NCBI GenBank assembly: GCA_030267565.1 | Contig: BRXU01000001.1 | Coordinates: forward strand, 8,504,501 to 8,568,500 | Reading direction: 5' to 3' | Source: Pleodorina starrii | Taxonomy: Eukaryota > Chlorophyta > Chlorophyceae > Chlamydomonadales > Volvocaceae | DNA length: 64,000 bases | Part shown: piece after piece, positions 55,860 through 64,000 of the stretch | Layout of the letters: each line of letters begins with the position of its first letter | Numbering within the stretch: position 1 is the first letter of the stretch | Translations under genes and position numbers: made by a program | Notes under the pieces: generated by a model | Told to the model about the DNA's origin: nothing | What the model saw: the letters and a program-made list of their open reading frames with translations, nothing else | Databases searched by the model: none

Positions 55860-58800
55860 GTGCGGGGATGGTCGTCCTAGGAGCGGCAGAGGGCCGGGCG
55901 TGCGATAACAACGGCCCGGCCCAGCTGCTGCCGAGGTGCAATGGCCGCAAGCGTTTGGTTTGTGGTCGTCAAAGTCGCAGGCGGCCTTCGTTTACAACAA
56001 GAAAGAATAGTAATTTTAATATGTGGTTACTACCGTGAATTTTTAATACACAGACGTAGCAGCTCGCACAGAGGTTCGCCGGTTTCCCCGTGTTCGGTAT
56101 GCGTAGGTTTGAAATGAGGATAAATAAAGGAGATGCATGTCAATATGTGCAGGAAACACAGGTTCGGTGGTTGTCGCTGAGTTTTGCTGGCAAACGCGGT
56201 ACGACTGCTTCTGGTTCCGCCCCTCGATCACGGACCGTATATGCGGTGGGTTGATAGGTAAGGCGGTGTCCGCACAGTCGCTCAGTTTGATCTTCCACGT
56301 AAATGCTTTTCCCAAGGGCCCTGAGCTGCCGAGTGCCGACCGACAAGCTAACCAACGGTCACCACACGGCCAAACGACAGACTGTCGCGCCATGTAAAGC
56401 CCGCCCGCATTCCGTACAGCTCCGCACACAAGCATGAATACTGGATGCTTCGTTTATGTCGCCAGGAGACAGAGAGCTGCAACACTGTCCCGCTCGTGTC
56501 CCCTGCCGTGCGTTGGTTGGACACGAGCAGCTCGGAACCCGCCGCTTGGGGCTGCAACTTGGCTGAGGGGCCGTTTTCGACAGGACGGTACACACACAAT
56601 CCGCACCGCCCCTTCTGCATTTGCCCGTCAACTCTGTCCTCAAATCTGTGGACCCCCGCACGCAGCCTACGCAGCCGACCGCCGTGTACGGCACCACACG
56701 GTACGGCAGGTTAAGCAAGGTGGTCTTAACTTCAAACTCCTCCTCGCGGCGCAGGCGTGCCCTGAACACCTTCGGGGCATGGGCCCACCCAAGCCCGCCG
56801 TCGGTTATTGCCCTGGTCATCACAAATGGGGCTGGAAGTGCCGCGGTGCCAAGGTGCCAAGCGCCGCGGTGGTGTGCCTTGCCGTGCCTGGCCGTGCCTG
56901 GCCGTGCCTGGCCTGGACAGCTGCCACCGCCAGCGCTGACCGTTCCTCCCAGAGGCCCATTCGCCCCAGGGGCCCAGTGGCGGTAGATCGCGGCGTTGCT
57001 GCTTTCCCCAGGACCAGCCACCCGAGCGAGCACCTCCACGGTTCACGCTCCCTTCCCCCTCCTATCCCCGGAGTCTCTGGACAGTCAACCCCCCGGGCCA
57101 AAAGAGAACCCGCACCGAAGGAACGGAGACGGCGTTAGCGAACCGGGATGGGGGGGTAAAATAGAAATGCGAACCGCAGCGGCGGCAGAAGCGCGCTTAG
57201 CGAGCGCGTTAGGTTTGTACAGTAGCTCGGTAGGATTGAGCGCGGTCCAGCCTGGCCGCCTGAGTTGAGTGGACTGGTGTTCAGTGAACGGGCCCGGAGG
57301 ACCGCCCACCGGTGCCCAGGTTGCGGGAAAGGGCGCCAAGTGTGGTCGTGTGGGGCGAGCCGTGTGGGGGGTAACATCGGTGTAGTGTGTGTTGGCATCT
57401 TACAACTTTCTCAGCAAAGCCGCGCTGCGGCCGCGCGGTATGTGTGCGCAGAGCGCCACCAGGCCACGGTGCCACTCCACTCCACTCCGCTGCTGCACCC
57501 TGTCACGCCACGCCCAGTCCCACCTGCTGCACCCCGCACCACCGCCTGCCCCGAGGGCGCAGTCCCACAGACCCCCGGACCCACGCCCCCTGCCCTCCTG
57601 AGGACCCTCTCGAACGAACTTCACAAAGACAGCCGTGTTCTAGAGCCGTACATCCTACAGTCCCTGTCCTTCGCATTGCAGCACCAAGGCCATGGCTGGT
57701 TGCCCTGTTTGCTGCAGAGCTACCGTGCTGCAGCCTGTGCGACGTGGCCCGACATGCTCCCCCGGGTTCCACTGTGCAGTACCAATCCATTCGGCTACCG
57801 CACCCGCACCGCATAACAAAAACCATGCATACGCACGCACGCAAGCACCTGGGCTCATGGGCTCATCGGCGATATGCGCGACGACTACCTGGCCTGGATA
57901 CGCTTATTCCTGTGTGCATGTTCTTATGATGGGTATCATAGTTCATACAGGGCACGTCCCCGTCAGTCCTGCCTATCCAGGCAACCCCGCAAAACAGAGC
58001 AGGGCCTCAGGACCCTACAAACAGAAAACGTTCGCTACTGCCACGAAGGCAGCTCTCTGGGGGGCTCAGGGCTTCAGGCAGGTGGCGGAGGGTACCCATG
58101 GCCACGCAAGCAGGAAGAGAACAGCCAAACGCCCGGAGGTCCCTCCTGTCCACCGAGTCCACCACCACCACCGCCACCACCACCACCACCGCAGCCCGCC
58201 AGCGGCCACCCCTCAGTCCACGCCGTCCCTTCGCTGCGGTATCCTTTTTACTTATCCACCGCCCACCACTCCAACTATGACCGTTATAAACGAGGTCCAC
58301 CACCATAACCACCACAGCACTCACCAAAACAAAACTCGCTGGCGCCCGCTGGCGGTGCTCTTTCACGGGTGTGGTTCCAAATGTAACATCAGCAGCAACA
58401 GCGCATTCGCGCCAAGACCCAACACCACCCCCACGGCCATGACTTGCAGCGGTGACGCCAGCTGCACGTGTGCGCGGGGCCGCGCGGGTCGCAAGCCGGA
58501 ACCTGAACCTGCGATTGACTGCACTGCACTGCACAGCCAGCCAGCCCCGCCCGCCATTGACAGCCAGCCAGCCCCGCCCGCGCCCACTCAGACACCACAT
58601 TGCACCAGACAGTGTTCTGCCGGCGTATTCTGCACTGCACTGCACTGCACTGCTCAAGCCAACTGGACCAGCGACAGACAACATCCGCGGCGTCCTAGAC
58701 AACTGGGGAACAGGCCTGGGAGGGGTGTGGCCATGCAAAGGAGCAAACAGAGATATGGTGTGTTACGGTGGCATCAGTAAACATGAACGGCCCGCGCGGG

Positions 58801-59843
58801 TGTCCTCCTGCAAGCGCAAGCGCACCGCGCGCACGGCTGAGGGTGTTACGGGGCACGCGGCCTCATCATAACGCATACACGGCAAAACGCAGCAAGGACA
58901 AACGCAACAAGAACACCACCGTTGCCCTGCCAATATTGCCACGGCTATAGCCACGAAACTGTAATATTCTCTTTATTGCTGTCGCACCGCCACCATCGCG
59001 CCTTGCGGGGCGTTGCCTCAGCAGCGAAAGGCGGCACCAGGCCTTGCCGCCCGCCTCGCCATCCGCCGACGTCTGGCGATCAATAATTGACTTCGTTATT
59101 CCCTGGATTTTGGGAATTCTCATGCCGTCCTGGGGTAAACCCGACGGTAGCCTCGCCGTTCAGTGAGGTTTTGATGTTTAGGAAGTTGGGTTTAACCGCC
59201 GGAAGCCCTTCCACCTCATCTCAACTTCTCATCCTGTATCCGGCCGACCTGCTAATGGCCTCATGGCCTTTGCGGCTCCCTATGCCACCAAACGCCAAAA
59301 CGCGCAAAACCACAACCGTTTAGCTCTGTCCGTTACCTACCTACCTACGTACCTGCCTACCGGTGCACTTTAATACACAAAACCAGAAGAGCAGAACGCC
59401 AAGCACGACCAACCGCAAAAGGCAAAGCGAAGATACGGCGGCGACGCCCCGAAGCATGCCGACAGGCCGCCGCAAGCCCTTGCGAGTGGTCGCGGGGTCG
59501 CGACTCTGGACGGTACGAGGCACATGAGCCGACCGGGCCGGACATGACCTGAGCCGACCTGACCCGTCCTGATCTGACGAGCAACCTAGAAGCGCCGCGG
59601 TCCTGGGCGGCGACCGGGCAACACGGCACTTAGAACCGGTGGCGTAGCTACTTGTGGTACGTGAGAGAAGACATCAACCGAGCTACTAGCGCGTGTGTTT
59701 GCGCGAAAGGTAAGCCCTACAACAACTGGCGCACGCCGCCGCGCCCTTGCCGAAATGCCCGTGCACCTACTGCGCCACCCCACGGAGCACAAACGCAAAC
59801 ATTCATACACACACGCACGCTCACATGCATACACACACATTAT
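55860..59843. other. long region without a supported gene
   Basis: It begins with the 5' region of the 55859 gene (AT-richer from about 55975 to 56330) and then turns GC-rich. Plus-strand TGTAA occurs at 56393 and at 58970 (ACTGTAATATTCTC, in an AT-rich patch), so an unrecognised plus-strand transcript ending near 58990 is possible. The long open frame at 57692-58780 is dominated by His, Pro and Thr from CCA repeats and lacks any recognisable domain. CCA repeats lie at 58156-58200 and TGCAC repeats near 58629-58652. Confidence 0.35.
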
Positions 59844-59848
59844 TTACA
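59844..59848 (-). terminator. TGTAA polyadenylation signal (minus strand), ankyrin/SBP-type gene
   Basis: TTACA in ATTATTTACACACAC, about 590 nt past the stop at 60439. It is the first minus-strand TGTAA downstream. Confidence 0.55.
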
Positions 59849-60438
59849 CACACAGATAGACACAGCAAAGCGCAGCTCCTCGAGCAACCAACCAACCGAC
59901 CAACCAACAAACCAACCAACAAACCAGTAAGCCAAACTGCGCCGAATGACCCGGGGGCCCCGCGACCCCCAGATAGTTGAAAACTGCGGCCACGGGCGGC
60001 CGACGGAAGGGTGTGCCGCCGCCTCCTTCCAACTCCTCGTTTCGTTGAGCCAACCGGCCTCTGTCCATGCAAATACGGCCCATGCCCTGCATCATTCCTT
60101 GATGACGCGGTCGGTCAAGCAACTGACCTGACTCAACCTGACCGAACCGGCAACCCGAAAGCGCCGCGGCGAGCTCCTGCTGCAACTGCTGCTGCGCCCT
60201 CAAACCCCGCCCCACCGGCTGCGCCGCTAAACGTGCGCTCGAAGGCCCGCGCTTGATCCGCCAACACCCAGCGGCGAAGAATGCTGCCATCCAACATGAC
60301 ACAACCCACCGCCCGCCCGCCCGCCTGCTCCCCAAAGCACGTGGCGCTCCGCCCAAAGTGCATCACCCCCTGAGCGCCGAACCGTCCGCACACGCCCCCT
60401 CTCCCTCTCCCCCGGCACCGTCACTCCAACCCCCGAAC

Positions 60439-63400
60439 TCAGTCCACCTTCTTCCACTTTGGCCCCACCGCCGCCGCCTCCGCGCCCTCCGTCGGCTGCG
60501 CCGCGCTGACGCCGCCTCCACCCCGTGCCTGCGCCGCCGCTAGGCCGGCCATCCAGCCGCCGCCGTCCGCGCCGCTGGAGGCGACGCGGCCGAAGCGCGC
60601 GGCAGCGCCCGCGCCCGCCGCCGCGGCGGCGAAGCGCCGCCGGCAAGCGGCGTCTATGGCCGCCGTGATGACTCCGCAGCCGAGGTTCCAGGCCAGTGCG
60701 TAGGCCAGTGGCGATACGCCGGGCGGCGCCAGGCGCAGCTGCACTCGCTCGCGGGTGTAGAGGAGGCCGGTGGCGATGCCCTCGAGGGCGCGCAGCGGCA
60801 GCACGAAGGGTGCGCGCATGCGCTCAAAGTAGGCGACTATGAGGCCCTCCAGCAGCACGTCCTGACGGGGGCCGAAAGGGTTTACCACGGATACGGTAGA
60901 TAGGCCGGAGCCGGTGAATGTGTGTCTTTGTGTGTAAGAGAAAGAGAGAGGCAGTAGCAGCAGGTGCGACGAATGCACCAACAACCGACAACCCCGACAG
61001 CACGCACTGCGCGCCGGCCCACTCTCTCCTCTCCACCTCCCACCCAACCTGCCACCCTACCCAGCCACCCACCATGCCGACCGACAGGTAGTTCCTTGCC
61101 GAGTTGGGGTAGGGCAGCAGCCCCAGCACCGGCGCCAGCTTGGCGGCGGTGCGTGTGAGCGTCACGGTGACACACAGCGGCTCACGCAGCGCCAGCCAGG
61201 CGCCGTAGTGGGCGCACAGCAGCGCGGCGGAGGCAAAGTGCGGCGCGCAGAAGAGCGCCATGCCGACCATCTCGTGCGCGCGGCCCTCCTTCACCATGCG
61301 GCCGTACACCGCAAACACAGTGCACATCTGTGCAGGGGGGCCGGGTGGGGTTGGGGGCCCGGGGGGGCGTGTGGCCAGGGTACGGAATAATAATAATATA
61401 ATTAATAGTATAATTAATTAATTAATTAATAATAATATCATCTGATATCATCATCAACAAAAAGACGAGAGGCGCAGCGACGGTGGGGTGCGGGTGCGGG
61501 CGGTGGATGGCAGGGGTACGCGAGAAAGAAGAGGCGCAGCGACAAAACCGAGAGGCGACTCTGACGATGATGGGTAGGTGGGGAGGGCTGGGCGGTCAAG
61601 GAACGGGTGGGGACGGATCGGCCCGATCTGGTGCCCCCTCCAGCCCATCTCCGGCGCACATCCGCCCGCCCGAGGGCAACGCCTGGGAGAGCGCGGGGCC
61701 CACAGCCCGCAGCCGGACACGGTCACGGTACCTGACAGAACAGATAGGGCATAAAGGCAGCATTCGGAATTTCGGATACGACGTACCTGAAAGACCAGGT
61801 AGCCGCAGCACCACAGCACGAACTCGGAGCCCACCGCCTGCACGTACTTCGACTCGGCGTCCCGGTCGCCCACGAACGGCGCCGCCAGCAGCGCCGCCAC
61901 GCCGCGCAGCGCCGCCGTCGCGGCGGCGGCTGCCCCTGCCAGCGCGAGGCCGACTCGCGCGCACGTGCGCGCGGGCGCGGCTTGCGGCGGCGACGCGTGA
62001 CGGTGGCTTGCGCCGCCGCCTCTCGCGTTGCCAGCCTCGTCGCCACCGGCGGCGGCGCCGCCGCCGCTTAGCGCCCCGACGCTGCTGATCGTGTTGGTAC
62101 TCATTCCAACGGTGCCGCTCGGCCCCGGCGGCGGCGGCGAAGTCGCCGCCGCAGCCGCGACGGCGGCTTCGCCGCCGCCGGCTGCCCCAGCCGTCCCAGC
62201 CCGGTGGCTGTCTGCGAGGTGCAGGTGGCCGGAGGCTCTCGCGCAGTCCGCGGGCCGCAGTCCGTAGCAGTCCACTGTAGAGCCCCACAGCTGGCAGGCG
62301 GCCTGGTACTCGCGCAGGATGCGCTCCGCTAGGCGGCCGCCGTCGGGCAGCGAGGCGGCAAGGTGCAGCGGCGTCATGCCCGCGGCGCCGCCGCCGCCGA
62401 TGGAGGCATCGCCATCGCCGCCGTCGCCCGCCTGCCGCCCGGCGGCGTCGTTCAGGCTCACGGCCTGGCGGCGAGGGGTGGTCGGACGGCATGGCGTGCC
62501 GTGGCGGTATCTTTTGAAGGAGCGGAGCTTCAAGGGGGACGTGCATATCGCTCACGACGCCTCCGTTTCTACCGCTGTGGTCTCATCCCTCCCCTCAATC
62601 CTTCCGTCAAGCTGTCAGCTTGCCCCTTCGGACTGTTACCTTTTACCCCCCCTTCCCCCCCACCCAACCCAAGACCCAACACACACACACACACCTGCCA
62701 GTCGAATGTGGTGCCATGTTTCTCCCCCAGCGCCACCACCAGCTCCACCACATCCGCCCGACCCGACCGCACGGCCCGGTGCAGCAGCGTCAGGCCGTCG
62801 CTGCTGCAGCGGCGCAGCACCTCCGACCAGGGCACGCCAGCGGCCAGCATCTGGCGGACCAGCAGGTCGGCGGTGTGGGACCTGCGCGGCCAGGCCAGGT
62901 CAGGTCAGGTCGGGTCAGGTCAGGTCAGGCCGGGTCAGGTCGGGTCGGGTTAGGCCAGGCCGGGTCAGGTCGGGTCAGGTCGGGTTAACGAGCAGCCGGT
63001 GAAAGCGATCGAGGTGGAATGGGAGAGTTGAAGGCAGGGCCGCGGCCAGGTAAGGTAACCGAGGCGGATCGGGGCGCGGCGGGAGGGGGCAGGGTAGGCG
63101 GCTAACCTTCCCTCATGCCCTATCCACCATCCATCCCAAGGCCATCGCCGCCGCCACCGCGCTACCGCCGCGGTTCTCCGGCAGCCACCATGGGTGCCAC
63201 AAGCCCACCCACGCAAAGACCGCTGGTGGGCACTATCAACCGCCACACCCGGCGCCCTGCACCCGGCACGTCGTCTCCGTCCCTCCGCTGCACCATCCAT
63301 CTTCCCTGCTGCCACGCCAGCACCCGGCGTCAAGCGCCCGGCACCGGGGAACCACCCACCAGCCGCGATCCACCGCAAACTCCAGCAGCGACGCGCCGAT

Positions 63401-64000
63401 TCCGGCCATGTGCGCCCCGTAGCCCTCCGTGGCGTACAGCGCCGCCAGCCCAGGACCCAGGTCCAAGCCCAGCGAGCCGACCTCCGCCGCCCCCGCCCCA
63501 GACCCCGCCGCCGCTGCGCCCTCCGCCTGCGCCGCGACCCCGCCGGCCGAGGCAGCTGCAGCAGCTGGATCAGCTGCCGCTGCGGCCGAATCTGCTGCTG
63601 CCGGTGCGTGCCTGTCGCTGGCTTCGGCCTCAGCGCCGTCGTCGACAGCGCCGGCGGTGTCGGCGGCGGGAAGCGAGGGAGTGAATTCGGTGTTCAGTCC
63701 CAGGACCTCGAGGTAGTCTAGCCAGAGGCCCAGGTCATTCGCCAGCTCGTCCCAGCCGGCGCCGCCGTCGGCATCGGCATCGGCGTCGACGAAGGCGGCG
63801 TCGGCTGCGGCGGCGAGCGCGAGCGCCGCGGCGTACGAGTTGGCGGCGGCGTCGGGGCATGCCGGCGGCTGCGGCGCCGGCGGCACCAGCAGCGACTCCA
63901 GCTCCGCCGCCAGCTGGGGATCCTCCGTCACGATCAGGGGGCGCCAGTTCGACAGCAACTTGCCCACCTGGCAATCCGGGAAATCGGGCCACCAGAGCAG
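60439..64000 (-). CDS. C-terminal part of an ankyrin-repeat protein of the SBP-box (SPL) type, with hydrophobic C-terminal segments
   Basis: Partial: the frame is open to the right edge (LLWWPDFPDCQVGKLLSNWR). Exons (minus): 64000-63360, 62881-62695, 62464-61787, 61327-61073, 60861-60439, all in phase. Landmarks: SNWRPLIVTEDPQLAAELES; an acidic/Ala spacer; GIGASLLEFAVDRGWSHTAD, which resembles the LLEF-MD-W block of plant SPL1/SPL12/SPL14; ankyrin DGLTLLHRAVRSGRADVVEL; ankyrin GMTPLHLAASLPDGGRLAER; and WGSTVDCYGLRPADCARASG (SPL: D--G-TP-DYA---GH). After this come hydrophobic stretches: FVLWCCGYLVFQMCTVFAVY, MVGMALFCAPHFASAALLCA and YALAWNLGCGVITAAIDAAC. The end is KWKKVD. In Chlamydomonas the SBP-ankyrin protein CRR1 is the copper/hypoxia regulator. 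The SBP zinc domain itself would lie outside the window, so the assignment rests on the C-terminal part only. Confidence 0.7.
61386..61438. repeat. AT-only island (AATAAT / TTAATTAA units) in an intron
   Basis: More than 50 bp of almost pure A/T with ATTAATTAATTAATTAA-type repeats lies in the intron just 5' of exon 61327-61073, in an otherwise very GC-rich region. Confidence 0.97.
62891..62986. repeat. (GGTCA/GGTCG)n pentanucleotide repeat in an intron
   Basis: About nineteen CAGGT/CGGGT units lie directly next to the acceptor of exon 62881-62695 (minus strand), where the polypyrimidine tract should be. Confidence 0.95.

Noticed and set aside
57692..58780. 362-codon plus-strand open frame
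   Set aside because: Mostly His, Pro and Thr generated by CCA repeats; no splice-consistent neighbours or recognisable motif.

Overview
The window looks like nuclear DNA of a chlorophyte green alga of the Chlamydomonas/Volvox group (Chlamydomonadales). It is GC-rich, genes are split by many introns of about 70-800 bp, proteins carry long Ala/Gly/Pro/Gln insertions, and several genes are followed by the TGTAA polyadenylation signal usual in this group. The gene set fits: a plastid-type peptidyl-tRNA hydrolase, an ALB3 thylakoid insertase, an ER BiP with an HDEL tail, a serotonin-type N-acetyltransferase and an SBP/ankyrin regulator. All exon models were assembled by eye from reading frames, GT/GC...AG junctions, codon phase and family similarity. 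No tRNA, rRNA, CRISPR array or bacterial-style operon was seen.

Layout, left to right. 147-963 (-): first exon of a low-complexity protein that runs off the left edge. 1432-4176 (+): peptidyl-tRNA hydrolase. 6592-10224 (+): large unrecognised Gly/Ser/Ala-rich protein with a coiled coil. 12972-14935 (-): AANAT-like GNAT acetyltransferase. 15203-19813 (+): ALB3, divergent from AANAT. 20775-22369 (+): small MORN-repeat protein resembling MORN2. 24072-27574 (+): polytopic membrane protein that I read as INSIG-like. 29562-34912 (-): BiP, 11 exons. 35855-37024: weak, possibly coding locus. 37313-42706 (+): calcineurin-like metallophosphoesterase, 13 exons. 44369-45627: two adjacent long foldback (inverted-repeat) elements. 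49919-55859 (-): eight-exon protein resembling an uncharacterised bacterial family, with a probable plastid leader. 60439-64000 (-): C-terminal part of an ankyrin/SBP(SPL)-type regulator with hydrophobic segments, continuing past the right edge.

The genes do not form one pathway. Several serve protein biogenesis: peptidyl-tRNA recycling, thylakoid membrane insertion (ALB3) and ER folding (BiP). The INSIG-like protein would sit in the ER membrane. The most noteworthy observations are four phase-forced GC-AG introns in three genes, the INSIG-like protein, the algal member of a bacterial unknown family, the membrane-associated look of the SBP-type protein, the paired foldback elements, and two dispersed short palindromic motifs.
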